From contig NZ_WVID01000020.1 in the NCBI RefSeq assembly GCF_010091925.1, forward strand, positions 62,001-126,000: 64,000 nucleotides of DNA, given 5' to 3'. Each line of letters begins with the position of its first letter. The first letter of the stretch is position 1. Under the pieces are notes generated by a model that saw nothing but the letters and a program-made list of their open reading frames with translations, was not told the origin of the DNA and did no database searches. Shown piece by piece: positions 52,785 to 62,598 of this stretch. The position numbers were made by a program, and so were the translations under genes. This DNA is from Nostoc sp. B(2019) (GTDB taxonomy: Bacteria; Cyanobacteriota; Cyanobacteriia; Cyanobacteriales; Nostocaceae).

Positions 52785-55289
52785 TCACGTCAAAATCGCT
52801 CCACCCATCAACCGCTCATACCGATACTTCAACTCTTCTTTCATCAAATACCAACGCTCTAAGGTTGCATCTATCTCTATTATCTTCTCTGCTGCTTGCC
52901 GCGCTAAAAGTAACACTTCCTCATCTTCAACTAAACTCGCCAAGGTAAAATCTGGCACTCCCGATTGACGAGTTCCCAACACTTGTCCAGGGCCGCGAAA
53001 ACGCATATCCATCTCAGAAATGAAAAAGCCATCTTGAGATTGTTCCAATACCTTCAGCCTTTGTTGAGCGTCGGGACTTCTAGAACTACTCATCAACAAA
53101 CAGTAAGACTGAGCCGCACCACGACCGACACGCCCCCGCAGTTGGTGCAATTGCGATAAGCCAAATCGCTCCGCATTTTCAATGAGCATAACTGTTGCAT
53201 TAGGTACGTCTACACCCACTTCAACAACAGTAGTCGAAACTAGAATTTGCGTCTGGTTGTCACGGAATTTGGTAATTGCATCATCCTTCTCAGATGAACT
53301 CATGCGACCATGCAACAATCCCACTTGAAAGTCGGGAAAAACGCTTTCTTGTAACTTTTGATGCTCGTCCACTGCCGATCGCAAATCTAATTTTTCTGAT
53401 TCTTCCACCAGTGGTAAAATCACATAAACTTGCCTTCCTTGGACAATTTCTCGGCGGATCAAGTCATAAGCATGGGTGCGTTCCTGACCTGATAGCACTG
53501 TTGTCTGAATCTTTTGTCTTCCTGGTGGTAACTCATCAATTTGGCTCACATCCAAATCCCCGTGTATCGTTAGTGCCAGCGTTCGGGGAATGGGAGTGGC
53601 TGTCATAGTTAATACATGGGGTTGCTCACCTTTTTGCTGCAACCGCGCCCGCTGTTCGACCCCAAAGCGATGCTGCTCATCAATCACCACCAAACCTAAT
53701 TGGTGGAAGTTGACAGGATCTTGAATTAAGGCGTGAGTTCCAACTAACAGGGGTAATTCACCTGTTCCTAGCTGGGCGTGAATTTGTCGCCGTTTGCTAG
53801 TTTTTGTAGAACCAGTCAGTAATTCTACTGGCAAATGCAGCAGGTTAAACCAGCTAACTAACTTGCGATAGTGCTGTTCTGCCAAAACTTCTGTAGGAGC
53901 CATTAGCGCCGCTTGGTAGCCAGATTGAATTGCCGCCAAAATAGCCAGTACGGCGACGACTGTTTTACCAGAACCGACATCCCCTTGTACTAGGCGATTC
54001 ATCGGCACGGGTTTTTGCAAGTCGTTAAGGATATCGTTGATGACTCGTTGCTGTGCGCCAGTGAGTTGAAAAGGCAGGATTTCGTGAAATTTCTCTAACA
54101 GTTGACCTTTTGGGGCGAGAATAGCACTGGTTTGAATTGCCCTTGCTTGCTGCTGACGTTGCAGTAAACCGAGTTGTAGGTAGAAAAATTCATCAAAGAC
54201 TAGGCGACGACGGGCTACTTGCAAACTGGCGCTATCGTTGGGAAAGTGGATATTAGCGATCGCATCTTTCAATTCCATCAAATTATACTTCTGTCGCAAA
54301 CCACTTGGCAGGGGGTCTTTCAAATGAGACGCAGCGGGTAAAACGGCTATTACCGCCTGTCGCACCATATTCGCTACTATCCCTTCTGTTAATGTATAAA
54401 TTGGCACTATTCGCCCAATGCTCAGCGACTCAATTGTATCTCCTGGATTTGCTAAAACTTCTAGTTCTGGATTATCCAGCGTCAAGCCGTATTTACTTTC
54501 TTTCACCAACCCACACGCCGCCACAATACTACCTACTAGATATCGACGTTTTAAACTTTCCTGCCAAGCGCGACTACTAAAGCGCGTACCTGCGTAAAAA
54601 CGGCCAACTTTGATTTGACCAGTGTTGTCTTTTAGTATTAATTCTAAAATTGATAGTTTCTTATTCTTGGGGCTAGTAAAACAGTTGCACCGCTTCACCG
54701 TAGCCACTATTGTTACCGTCTCACCCCCCTGCAACTCGCGGATATTTACTTGACGTGCATAGTCAATGTAGTCGCGGGGGTAGTAAAAAAGTAGGTCGCG
54801 CACGGTGTACAAACCAAGACGCGCCAAATTATCAGCTTTTCTGATGCCTATTTCTGGTAAATCACTAAGTTTTTGGTCAATTTTCGGGGCAAGTCTCCGA
54901 CTCACCTCAGCTAAAACAGGAGATTTAGTATTAGAGATTTTGAATTTATTTATTCTTCCCTGCTCCCCTACTTCCTTGCTCCCCTGCTCCCCTGCTCCCC
55001 TGCTCCCCTGCTCCCCCTCCTGCTGTAGTTGATAGAGATACCTACGAGTTTCTGCTATTAAATGTTGTCTATCTTCCAGTCCCAGATTTGGATAGTTAGC
55101 AAATTGCGCCGCTAGTTCATGCCAACGGCGACGTTCACTTGGAGGCAAGACTATTGGAAATTTGCCAAAAGTCAGGCTGAGAAATTCACTGAAGCGGTAC
55201 TGTTTGCCCAGCAAGTCTGTAAACCCATGTTCTGCCTCTACTGTCAAGGCTTTCTGCAATCTTATCCAGTCTGGTTTCTCATTAGTCAT
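52785..55289 (-). CDS. recG: ATP-dependent DNA helicase RecG
   Basis: An 834-residue branch-migration helicase that rescues stalled forks. It shows the wedge/OB region (VNIRELQGGETVTIVATVKR), the Walker A motif GDVGSGKTVVAVLA, the DEQH box (LVVIDEQHRFG), TMTATPIPRTLALT, and motif VI (QLRGRVGRGAAQSYC). An N-terminal extension of about 130 residues is usual in cyanobacteria and plants. Within it, at residues about 90-111, a GGGGAGCA tandem repeat is translated as GEQGSRGAGEQGS, the same phase as in ppsA. Confidence 0.95.
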   Translation of the reverse strand: MTNEKPDWIRLQKALTVEAEHGFTDLLGKQYRFSEFLSLTFGKFPIVLPPSERRRWHELAAQFANYPNLGLEDRQHLIAETRRYLYQLQQEGEQGSRGAGEQGSKEVGEQGRINKFKISNTKSPVLAEVSRRLAPKIDQKLSDLPEIGIRKADNLARLGLYTVRDLLFYYPRDYIDYARQVNIRELQGGETVTIVATVKRCNCFTSPKNKKLSILELILKDNTGQIKVGRFYAGTRFSSRAWQESLKRRYLVGSIVAACGLVKESKYGLTLDNPELEVLANPGDTIESLSIGRIVPIYTLTEGIVANMVRQAVIAVLPAASHLKDPLPSGLRQKYNLMELKDAIANIHFPNDSASLQVARRRLVFDEFFYLQLGLLQRQQQARAIQTSAILAPKGQLLEKFHEILPFQLTGAQQRVINDILNDLQKPVPMNRLVQGDVGSGKTVVAVLAILAAIQSGYQAALMAPTEVLAEQHYRKLVSWFNLLHLPVELLTGSTKTSKRRQIHAQLGTGELPLLVGTHALIQDPVNFHQLGLVVIDEQHRFGVEQRARLQQKGEQPHVLTMTATPIPRTLALTIHGDLDVSQIDELPPGRQKIQTTVLSGQERTHAYDLIRREIVQGRQVYVILPLVEESEKLDLRSAVDEHQKLQESVFPDFQVGLLHGRMSSSEKDDAITKFRDNQTQILVSTTVVEVGVDVPNATVMLIENAERFGLSQLHQLRGRVGRGAAQSYCLLMSSSRSPDAQQRLKVLEQSQDGFFISEMDMRFRGPGQVLGTRQSGVPDFTLASLVEDEEVLLLARQAAEKIIEIDATLERWYLMKEELKYRYERLMGGAILT
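54959..55020. repeat. GGGGAGCA tandem repeat inside recG
   Basis: Read on the minus strand, about seven GGGGAGCA units lie inside the recG coding sequence, in frame. On the plus strand they read CCCCTGCT. Confidence 0.85.
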
Positions 55290-55402
55290 TAGTCATTGGT
55301 CAAAAGTCAAGAGTCAAGCAAAGCCACTGCGTTGGACGAGTTCCTCGCCTTAAAAGTGGCGTTCAAAAGTCAAAAGTCAATGTTTGGACTCTGAACTTTT
55401 GA
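55290..55402. repeat. Spacer with AGTCAAA/AGTCATT heptad repeats
   Basis: Short tandem heptads (TTAGTCATTAGTCATTGG, AAAAGTCAAGAGTCAAG, AAAAGTCAAAAGTCAATG) flank a GC-rich insert (GCGTTGGACGAGTTCCTCGC) upstream of recG. Confidence 0.65.
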
Positions 55403-56245
55403 CTAATCCCCGAACCAGCTAGCACGCCATGCGGCTTCAGCTTCGGCAACTGATTTTTCACGCTGCCTTTTTTGATACTCTCGTCCTAGCTTACTTAGCT
55501 GACCTAAAATATTGCGGATATGCCTGCGCTCAGACGAGAGTGTCGCATCAGCAAATTCAATTTCTCCTAGCCGGAGGTTAATAGCCATGATCTGTGTCAG
55601 GCTAGAATCTTCTGATTGCTGCTCATTTTCAATTTCAATTACTAAATTTAATAGGTTGGGTGGCCCTGGCATTACCTCGGCAGATGCTTCTGATGCAGCA
55701 GCAGCCGCAGCTGCTAAAATCGGTTCCGGTAATTTTTTAGGTAATATCTCAGCTTTTTGTAATAAAAGGTTAGCATTATGCGAAAGATTTTTCAGTATCT
55801 CTTGCGTGGCTTCCTCTAAGTTCTGTTGCCATTCTGCCAGTTCTATGGGGTTAGAAAGGTCAGGAGAAGAGGAGAGGGGGGTAGAGGGGGAGAAAGAAGA
55901 ATTACTTTCGTCTGCTTCCCCTGCTTCCACTACTTCCCCTGCTTCCTCATCTCCCTCATCTCTCTCACTCTTAATATAAGCGAGTAACTGCTCAGCCGCC
56001 TGCTGACTCAATTTGCGTATAGCTTGTTGCAATTGTTGCCGCTGACTTAATGATAAACTCAGGAAGTTTTCAGGATACCCTTGAGTACACAGATGATAGC
56101 TCGCCAGAATTAGCTGTTGTCGTACAGCTTGCCCCAAAGTGGTTAGATAACTAGCATAAGCGCTTTGTAGTTCTACTGCGATCGCGCTGATCGCCTCTTT
56201 CAACCCTGCAATATCCCGCTCAATTCGCTCAATTGCTCTTGCCAT
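55403..56245 (-). CDS. Coiled-coil protein of unknown function
   Basis: A 280-residue protein, mostly helical with likely coiled coils at about 1-100 and 215-275. A low-complexity middle (about 95-130; EEAGEVVEAGEADES, then SSFSPSTPLSSSPDL) is encoded by GGGGAAGCA-type repeats related to those in recG and ppsA. An Ala-rich stretch (ILAAAAAAASEASAE) follows. I do not recognise a catalytic motif. It lies just upstream of recG in the same direction. Confidence 0.6.
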   Translation of the reverse strand: MARAIERIERDIAGLKEAISAIAVELQSAYASYLTTLGQAVRQQLILASYHLCTQGYPENFLSLSLSQRQQLQQAIRKLSQQAAEQLLAYIKSERDEGDEEAGEVVEAGEADESNSSFSPSTPLSSSPDLSNPIELAEWQQNLEEATQEILKNLSHNANLLLQKAEILPKKLPEPILAAAAAAASEASAEVMPGPPNLLNLVIEIENEQQSEDSSLTQIMAINLRLGEIEFADATLSSERRHIRNILGQLSKLGREYQKRQREKSVAEAEAAWRASWFGD

Positions 56246-56632
56246 ATCTTCTCGTTGTTGTCCAGATGAACCATTACATGGTACAAATGTACGAATTTAT
56301 TACGAAGTAATCATCCAGAGATTTTTAGATTTTAGATAAGTAGAAGGGCTTAACTAAATCAGAGCTATTAGTAAGCGGCTCTAGCCCTTAAGAACCTTAT
56401 ATAGAGCGATAAATCGCTCTCTGCGAGACGCTACGCGAACACTACGAACAAAAGTTTTATATTACATTTAATTACGTCTACCTACTTAGAAGATATTAAA
56501 TATTAATCACCTTTAGCATACTTAGTATAATAAAATACAGGTCAGCGTAATTTGCCTGACCTGTGTTTAAAAAAGTCACTAGTCATTTGAACTAAGAACA
56601 AATGACGAATGACAAATAACTAATGACCAAAA
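56246..56632. other. Spacer after tsf with two hairpins
   Basis: 387 bases. A terminator-like hairpin at 56537-56564 (arms ACAGGTCAG / CTGACCTGT, followed by a T-rich run on the minus strand) probably ends the rpsB-tsf transcript. Another (AGAGCGAT / ATCGCTCT) lies at about 56403-56420 next to a GACGCTACGCGAAC-type Nostoc repeat. Confidence 0.5.
56537..56564 (-). terminator. Probable terminator of the rpsB-tsf operon
   Basis: A 9-bp inverted repeat (ACAGGTCAG and CTGACCTGT) about 70 bases after the tsf stop, with ATTTTATTATA following on the minus strand. Confidence 0.65.
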
Positions 56633-57577
56633 TTACTTAGTACCCATTTGTGCAGCAACTTCCTCAGCAAAGTTACTTTCTTGCTTTTCGATGCCTTCGC
56701 CTAGAATGTAACGGACAAAGCGATGCACTTGGATGTCTTCGCTTAATTGAGCCTTTACTTGCTTCACCAAGTCTTCTACAGAAATACTTTGATCGCGAAT
56801 GTAAGGCTGATCCAGCAAAGTCAATTCTTTCAGGCGTTTTTCAATCCGTCCTAGAACAATCTTTTCTTTGATGTTCTGTGGCTTGTTCGCCAAATCATCC
56901 CGCCCCATCTCAATGTCTTTTTCTCTTTGGGCAACTTCGGCGGGGATTTGGTCTACGCTCACATACTCGACATTCGGGCAAGCTGCAACTTGCATGGCGG
57001 TATTTCGTGCCAAGGTTTGGAACTCTTCTTTACCAGCCACAGACTCAGTTTGGGAGTTCAGTTCAACTAACACACCAACTCTACCGCCAGTGTGAATATA
57101 GCTGTCTACTCTACCTTGTGTGCCTTCTGGTAGAGCAAAATTAATAAAGCGACGCACTTGGATGTTTTCACCCAACGTAGCAATAGTTTGCTTGATGAAT
57201 TCTTCTACAGTGACATTTTTATCTTCAATATAGGGTTGAGCCAATAAAGATTCAACACTATCAGCAGTTGCAGCTTGCTTAGCCAGGTTCTTAACTAGAG
57301 CTTTAAAAGCTTCGTTACGGGCAACAAAATCAGTTTGGCAGTTGACTTCTATGAGTACACCCACCCGGCCACCAGGCTGAATACAAGTGTCTACTAAACC
57401 TTCTGCCGCAATACGATCGCTTTTTTTACCCGCCGAAGCGATGCCTTTTTTTCTTAACCAGTCTGCGGCTTGTTCTATGTCGCCATCAGTTTCTTTCAGC
57501 GCTTTTTTGCAGTCCATCATGCCTGCACCAGTTTTTTGGCGTAGCTCTTGGACGAGTTTTGCAGATATTTCCGCCAT
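56633..57577 (-). CDS. tsf: Translation elongation factor Ts
   Basis: A 314-residue EF-Ts. It begins [20 protein letters not shown] and [20 protein letters not shown], the UBA-like ribosome/EF-Tu contact region, and carries the core [14 protein letters not shown]. It exchanges GDP on EF-Tu. The core appears twice ([14 protein letters not shown] and [14 protein letters not shown] regions), as in cyanobacterial and longer EF-Ts proteins. It is downstream of rpsB, the usual pairing. Confidence 0.97.
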   Translation of the reverse strand: MAEISAKLVQELRQKTGAGMMDCKKALKETDGDIEQAADWLRKKGIASAGKKSDRIAAEGLVDTCIQPGGRVGVLIEVNCQTDFVARNEAFKALVKNLAKQAATADSVESLLAQPYIEDKNVTVEEFIKQTIATLGENIQVRRFINFALPEGTQGRVDSYIHTGGRVGVLVELNSQTESVAGKEEFQTLARNTAMQVAACPNVEYVSVDQIPAEVAQREKDIEMGRDDLANKPQNIKEKIVLGRIEKRLKELTLLDQPYIRDQSISVEDLVKQVKAQLSEDIQVHRFVRYILGEGIEKQESNFAEEVAAQMGTK

Positions 57578-57733
57578 GTTGCCTCAATTCCTAACTTGAC
57601 CTCGAGTTGTAATCGCTCACGGGTGTTGAGTATTTCTATCTTACTCAGGGCTGGGGGAGAAAAAGTGATGAAGTTTCAAGGATGAAGTCTGAAGTGTGAG
57701 CTTTTTAGTCTCCATCCTTCATCCTTGGGTTAA

Positions 57734-58522
57734 TTATTCTTCTTCGTCGGGAATCACGGTGTCAGTATACTCGGTTTCTTCGTAGTCTTCGTCATACTCG
57801 CCACCGTCGTAATCTTCGTAATCCTCTTCTGTATCCAGTTGGCCGTGACGACCTTCATAAATAGCGTCCGCCAATTTTCCTACTATCAGCTTAATCGACC
57901 TGATGGCGTCGTCATTTGCTGGGATGGGTATATCTACTACATCCGGGTCACAGTTTGTATCCAACATGGAAACAATGGGAATATTCAGTTTTTGGCATTC
58001 CTGAACTGCGTTATACTCCCGCCGTTGGTCTACAATCACGACGATATCGGGCACTTTCCGCATGGTTTTAATGCCGCCCAAGTATTTCTGAAGCTTCGCC
58101 ATTTCCCGACGCAGCATTGAGGCTTCTTTTTTCGGCAATAGATCTAGGGCCCCGGTTTCTTCCCGGCGTTCCAAATCTTTCAAGCGGTCTACCCGTGTTT
58201 TAATGGTTGCCCAGTTGGTCAGCATTCCACCCAACCAACGTTGGTTAATGTAGTGTGAACCACAACGGCTAGCTTCTTGGGCAATAATTCCGGCTGCTTG
58301 CCGCTTAGTACCAACAAAAAGAAACTTCTTGCCTTGCTCAGCGTGCGATCGCATGTAGTTATAAGCATTGTCCATCAACTGGGCTGTCTGCACCAAGTCA
58401 ATGATATGTACACCATTGCGAGAGGTGTAAATGTAAGGAGACATTTTTGGGTTCCAACGCCGGGTTTGATGCCCAAAGTGAACCCCTGACTCCATCATCT
58501 GAGCCAATGAAACGACTGGCAT
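57734..58522 (-). CDS. rpsB: Small-subunit ribosomal protein S2
   Basis: 262 residues from the ATG at 58522 ([20 protein letters not shown]), the family start; the longer frame to 58585 is not conserved. Characteristic segments are [41 protein letters not shown] and [17 protein letters not shown]. The C-terminal tail is acidic and Tyr-rich ([20 protein letters not shown]), as in other cyanobacteria. Confidence 0.97.
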   Translation of the reverse strand: MPVVSLAQMMESGVHFGHQTRRWNPKMSPYIYTSRNGVHIIDLVQTAQLMDNAYNYMRSHAEQGKKFLFVGTKRQAAGIIAQEASRCGSHYINQRWLGGMLTNWATIKTRVDRLKDLERREETGALDLLPKKEASMLRREMAKLQKYLGGIKTMRKVPDIVVIVDQRREYNAVQECQKLNIPIVSMLDTNCDPDVVDIPIPANDDAIRSIKLIVGKLADAIYEGRHGQLDTEEDYEDYDGGEYDEDYEETEYTDTVIPDEEE

Positions 58523-58676
58523 ATACTTTTGAACTCCTATTCGGGTTAAACCTCCACCCAGGCGTAGTCTCCAACTAGGAAACACCCGAATTCCTGGATG
58601 TGCGAGATTAGTTAACCATACTAGGCTAGCACATTTGGGAAGGCTACTGGGGATTGGGTAGGAATTTTACTATTCC

Positions 58677-59639
58677 CTATTCTCCATTCTCTTGTTCATA
58701 AGCTTCATACACACCCTTGACGTTGTACCAGTTAAGGAAAATTCTGGCAATTTCTAAAGCTAACTGGGGTTTACCTAAATTAATTAGCCATTGCAAAAAT
58801 GGAGCCATCGTCCTTTCATTGAGTACACCATTGAGTGACAGAATACCCCAAAGTAAGCGATGCAACCAAGTCATTTGAATCATCATCCGTACTTCCCAAG
58901 TAGGATGCTTTTGATAAAACAAAACTCCCATATGTCCGCGCTGAATTTCTTGGTCAATCAAACGGGGAATTTGCTCTAAATTAAATGGTGGATGCCAGTG
59001 ATAGCCAACGGCTGCTGGACATTTAATTAGTATTAAACCTAATTCTTTAAGCCTGACACCTAATTCTAAATCTTCCCAGCCGTAGAGTTGAAATCTGGTA
59101 TCAAAAAGTCCAGCTTTTTCTAGCCAATGTTTAGGAATTGCTACATTTCCTGTCGCAAAAAAAGCTGCGGAAAAATCTGTTATTTTATAAGGCTCGCCAG
59201 TGGGGTCATCGAAATTGCAAGTATTAATAACTGCACCGTACGTGAAAAAGCGATCGCTTCCTAATTTCTCCTTTCCCTGCACTAGTGCATCTGCATGAGC
59301 TTGCAGAAAATTTGACAGCACTACTAAATCACTATCAATAAAGATAATTGTGTCTCCCAGCGCTTGTTTCACCCCTAAATTTCGAGCCGCAGCTGGCCCG
59401 GCGTGGTCTTGCTCAAACCATCGCACATGGGGAAATTCTTCTTTGTGCGCTGCCAACCACTCTAATGTGCCATCAGTAGAACCATCATCTACCAAAACAA
59501 TTTCGTAACTAGTAGAACTTACAGCACTCAACTCCTGCACCTCCAAGGCACGGAGGCACTTTGACAAAATCGGCTGGCGATTGTAAGTCGGTATCACAAC
59601 GCTGAAAAACACAGTCTCACCCATAACAGTATTATCCAT
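58677..59639 (-). CDS. Family 2 glycosyltransferase
   Basis: A 320-residue GT-A enzyme. Features: VVIPTYNRQPILSKCLRAL at about 14-32, the VDDGSTDGT motif, the DSD metal-binding triplet (IIFIDSDLVVLS), and the C-terminal galactosyltransferase-like region (GWEDLELGVRLKELG). No membrane helix is obvious, so it is probably cytosolic or peripheral. The sugar and acceptor are unknown. Confidence 0.88.
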   Translation of the reverse strand: MDNTVMGETVFFSVVIPTYNRQPILSKCLRALEVQELSAVSSTSYEIVLVDDGSTDGTLEWLAAHKEEFPHVRWFEQDHAGPAAARNLGVKQALGDTIIFIDSDLVVLSNFLQAHADALVQGKEKLGSDRFFTYGAVINTCNFDDPTGEPYKITDFSAAFFATGNVAIPKHWLEKAGLFDTRFQLYGWEDLELGVRLKELGLILIKCPAAVGYHWHPPFNLEQIPRLIDQEIQRGHMGVLFYQKHPTWEVRMMIQMTWLHRLLWGILSLNGVLNERTMAPFLQWLINLGKPQLALEIARIFLNWYNVKGVYEAYEQENGE

Positions 59640-60091
59640 CTCCAGGATAGGACAGTAGGGTACTAAACACTGTTCCTTACCTGACTCTGGTTATGGATAT
59701 GGCAGGCTCAGAAATACCACTAAATTTGCTGAAATTGTACCTTAGACATACAGATATATATTCAAGATAAAAACAGTATTTCTACTGTAAAAAATATATT
59801 CTTTATTAAAAAATAATTGTTAATAAATTCCAATTAATCAATACATAACCTGATGTTAATGGTTTTTACCTAAATTAATACAAACTTGATCATTTTTATA
59901 CGTATGAGCAGCATCAGCCAGTCTTAACTTGATATTAACTGCGGGTTATTGGCTGTTAAAAGTGAAGGAAAACTCAAGAAATATTTGAGCGATTTATGTA
60001 AATCTATAGAGTTTTTCTTTACTAAATTGCTCATTGTCATCAAGAAATGATCTGAATAGCAATTTCGTAACCCTTAAACGGAGAGCACAGA
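59640..60091. other. phoX upstream region
   Basis: 452 AT-rich bases divergent between the glycosyltransferase and phoX. It contains the candidate PHO box at 59923-59952 and a ribosome-binding GGAG near 60081. Nothing else was recognised. Confidence 0.5.
59923..59952 (+). promoter_or_regulatory. Candidate PHO box upstream of phoX
   Basis: Octamers CTTAACTT (59923-59930), ATTAACTG (59934-59941) and the weaker GTTATTGG (59945-59952) are spaced by three bases, an 11-bp period. Cyanobacterial PhoB/SphR boxes are tandem PyTTAAPyPy(T/A) octamers with 3-bp gaps. The first unit fits fully, the second in part. Confidence 0.55.
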
Positions 60092-62305
60092 ATGAAAGGT
60101 TCGCTTCACCCCAAGAACAACCAGACAATTAACCCGTCCGGTAACGAGTCAATTCGTGATGTGATCGAGCGCGTCAGTATGAAGCGCCGACGCTTCATAC
60201 TGACAGCTGTAGGTACGTCGGTGCTTACTGTCTTGGGCGATGTTTCTATCAGTGGCTTTCTTCAAAGTGTCGAGGCAACTCCGATTCCAGAAGGAACCGG
60301 ATTTGGTGGCATTGGTTTCAAGAGCATCCCGCCAAATCTGAACAACCCAGCTACAGGACTCCTTGAAAAGGATCTTGTCAGTGTTCCTGCGGGTTATAAA
60401 GCCGAAGTACTGATTGCTTGGGGTGATCCGATTATGCCTGGTGCGCCGGACTGGCTATCAAATGCCTCGCAGAATGCTGCGGCGCAAGAAAAGCAGTTTG
60501 GTATGCACGCGGATGGTATGTATTACTTCCCTCTCCCACAAGAGCGTTTTATCGGCCAGACATTAAGTTCATTAAGAAGGTCAGCAAGGAGTTTTTTAAA
60601 CCAGTCATTAAATCGCGGGCTGCTGTGTGTTAACCATGAGTATACCCAGGAAGAGATCCTTCATCCCGATGGTCTGACCTTTACTCCAGCAACAGAAACT
60701 ACACCCGCAGTCGGTCAGCCAGGCTCGAAAGTCACAATTGAGAAGGTACGGAAGTCTCAAGCTGCTCACGGTGTTTCTGTTGTAGAGATATTCAAGAACG
60801 GTAATAGCTGGAGCTTCAATCGCAATTCGTCTTATGGTCGCCGCATCACCGGCAATACCGAGATACGGGTTTCGGGGCCTGCCGCAGGCAGTGCGCTGTT
60901 GAAATCAAAGAAGTTTTCAATCACGCCGAGTGGCTCTGTTGACACCGGCATGGTAAATGATGGTCATACCGCATACGGTACGCTCAATAACTGCGCCAAT
61001 GGTCATACACCTTGGGGCACTTACTTAACCTGTGAAGAGAACTGGAACGGCTACTTTGCTAACCCTACGGAAGATGTAGTTTCAATTCCAGGGATCGAAA
61101 AATCTGAGATCTTGGCAGGACAGAATCGGTACGGCGTTTCAACATCAGGGTTCGGCTATCGCTGGCATGAGGTTGATCCACGCTTCAATGCCAGCACAAA
61201 TCCCCTTGAACCCCATTTGTTCGGCTGGGTGGTCGAGATCGATCCGTACCATCCGCAAAGCAAACCTGTAAAGCGCACTGCACTCGGTCGATTCAAGCAT
61301 GAGAGCGCTCAATATGTAGTTGATGACAACTACTATGTTGCTTTCTATATGGGTGACGACGAGCGCAACGAGTACATTTACAAGTTCGTTTGCGCCAAAC
61401 CCTTAAATCCGCAAAATCGTGACGCTAACCGCGACCTGCTCGACACCGGTATTCTTTACGTCGCCAAGTTCAAGGACAACGGTACTGGTGAGTGGCTTCC
61501 TTTAGTCTACGGACAGCGCGGTCTGACACCCGAAAACGGTTTCAGGAGCCAAGCTGAAGTTCTTGTCAAGACACGACAGGCTGCTGATCGAGTTGGTGCG
61601 ACAATGATGGATCGCCCAGAGTGGACTGCTGTGCGTCCTCGGATTGGCGGATTTAAGGAGATTGAGGTCTACTGCACATTGACAAATAATAGCCGCCGTG
61701 GGACAGAGCCAGTTTCCTCGAACGAGCCAGACGGCACCACAGGCGCGGCTACTGCACGTCCTCCTATCGATGCTGCTAACCCACGTCCTGATAACCGTTA
61801 TGGTCACATTGTCCGCTGGCGTGAGGATGGACGTAGCGTCAAAGCCACCACCTTCAGATGGGATATTTTTGTTGAATGCGGTGACAAATCTAATTCCGAA
61901 CCAAATCTTGTTGGCAACATTAAAGGCGACGACTTCGGAGCACCGGATGGTCTTTGGTTCGACGACTTCGGCCGCCTCTGGATTCAAACTGACCAGGCGG
62001 GCGACGGTCTTGGCGACTGGATAAACATTGGTAGCAACGTGATGATGTGTGCCGACCCCAATACTAAACAGATTAGGCGCTTCTTGACCAGCCCAACAAA
62101 CTGTGAGGTAACTGGCGTAGTCACTACACCCGACGGCAAAGCGATGTTTATTAATATCCAGCACCCAGGTGATGGTTCGCAACCCTCGAATCCTACGGAA
62201 TTTAGCAACTGGCCACACAGTCAAGGTTATGGCCCATCTGGACGTCCGCGTTCTTCAACGGTGGTGATCACACGCAATGATGGCGGTATCATAGGTGGAC
62301 TTTAA
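60092..62305 (+). CDS. phoX: PhoX-family alkaline phosphatase
   Basis: A 737-residue secreted calcium/iron phosphatase that frees phosphate from organic esters. The N-terminus has a Tat signal (SMKRRRFILTAVGTSVLTVL at about 29-48, cleavage near Ala62). The DUF839/PhoX body shows HADGMYYFPLP, GLLCVNHEYTQEE (about 176-188, with Cys and Glu expected at the metal site), AAHGVSVVEIF, NNCANGHTPWGTYLTCEENW and FGAPDGLWFDDFGRLWIQTD. A candidate PHO box lies upstream. The stretch LSSLRRSARSFLNQSLNR just before the Cys motif is AT-rich compared with the flanking gene and may be an insertion. Confidence 0.93.
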   Translation: MKGSLHPKNNQTINPSGNESIRDVIERVSMKRRRFILTAVGTSVLTVLGDVSISGFLQSVEATPIPEGTGFGGIGFKSIPPNLNNPATGLLEKDLVSVPAGYKAEVLIAWGDPIMPGAPDWLSNASQNAAAQEKQFGMHADGMYYFPLPQERFIGQTLSSLRRSARSFLNQSLNRGLLCVNHEYTQEEILHPDGLTFTPATETTPAVGQPGSKVTIEKVRKSQAAHGVSVVEIFKNGNSWSFNRNSSYGRRITGNTEIRVSGPAAGSALLKSKKFSITPSGSVDTGMVNDGHTAYGTLNNCANGHTPWGTYLTCEENWNGYFANPTEDVVSIPGIEKSEILAGQNRYGVSTSGFGYRWHEVDPRFNASTNPLEPHLFGWVVEIDPYHPQSKPVKRTALGRFKHESAQYVVDDNYYVAFYMGDDERNEYIYKFVCAKPLNPQNRDANRDLLDTGILYVAKFKDNGTGEWLPLVYGQRGLTPENGFRSQAEVLVKTRQAADRVGATMMDRPEWTAVRPRIGGFKEIEVYCTLTNNSRRGTEPVSSNEPDGTTGAATARPPIDAANPRPDNRYGHIVRWREDGRSVKATTFRWDIFVECGDKSNSEPNLVGNIKGDDFGAPDGLWFDDFGRLWIQTDQAGDGLGDWINIGSNVMMCADPNTKQIRRFLTSPTNCEVTGVVTTPDGKAMFINIQHPGDGSQPSNPTEFSNWPHSQGYGPSGRPRSSTVVITRNDGGIIGGL

Positions 62306-62451
62306 ATACTGATTGGCTAATCTAAAAGTTTTCCTGTTTCTTGCTCAGCTTTAGTTGGCATCCGCAGTAAAGATGATAGGAGCAGATTTATTTAGCGATC
62401 GCACCTCCACCAGTAAAGTATCTTAAAGACTTTTATTGGTTAAAAATAACT

Positions 62452-62502
62452 AATCGCCTTAATCCTTAAACTGAAATACAGGCAGGGTAAGGCGATTTTT
62501 TT
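62452..62502 (+). terminator. Rho-independent terminator of phoX
   Basis: Arms AATCGCCTTA (62452-62461) and TAAGGCGATT (62488-62497) are followed by a T-run. It lies about 150 bases after the phoX stop. Confidence 0.8.
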
Positions 62503-62533
62503 AATTGCATCGGTGTAAGTCTGACAAAAAAAG

Positions 62534-62562
62534 AAAATCCCCACTGGTGAGGCAGGGATTTT
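62534..62562 (-). terminator. Terminator of the PEP-CTERM gene
   Basis: Arms AAAATCCC and GGGATTTT, followed on the minus strand by a T-rich run. It lies just past the stop of the gene at 62599-63153. Confidence 0.7.
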
Positions 62563-62598
62563 TTTAATCAAGATTTTTATTCGAGGTGTACTACTTAG

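Noticed and set aside
61502..62224. 240-codon minus-strand frame inside phoX
   Set aside because: It is the reverse-strand shadow of a conserved phoX coding sequence.
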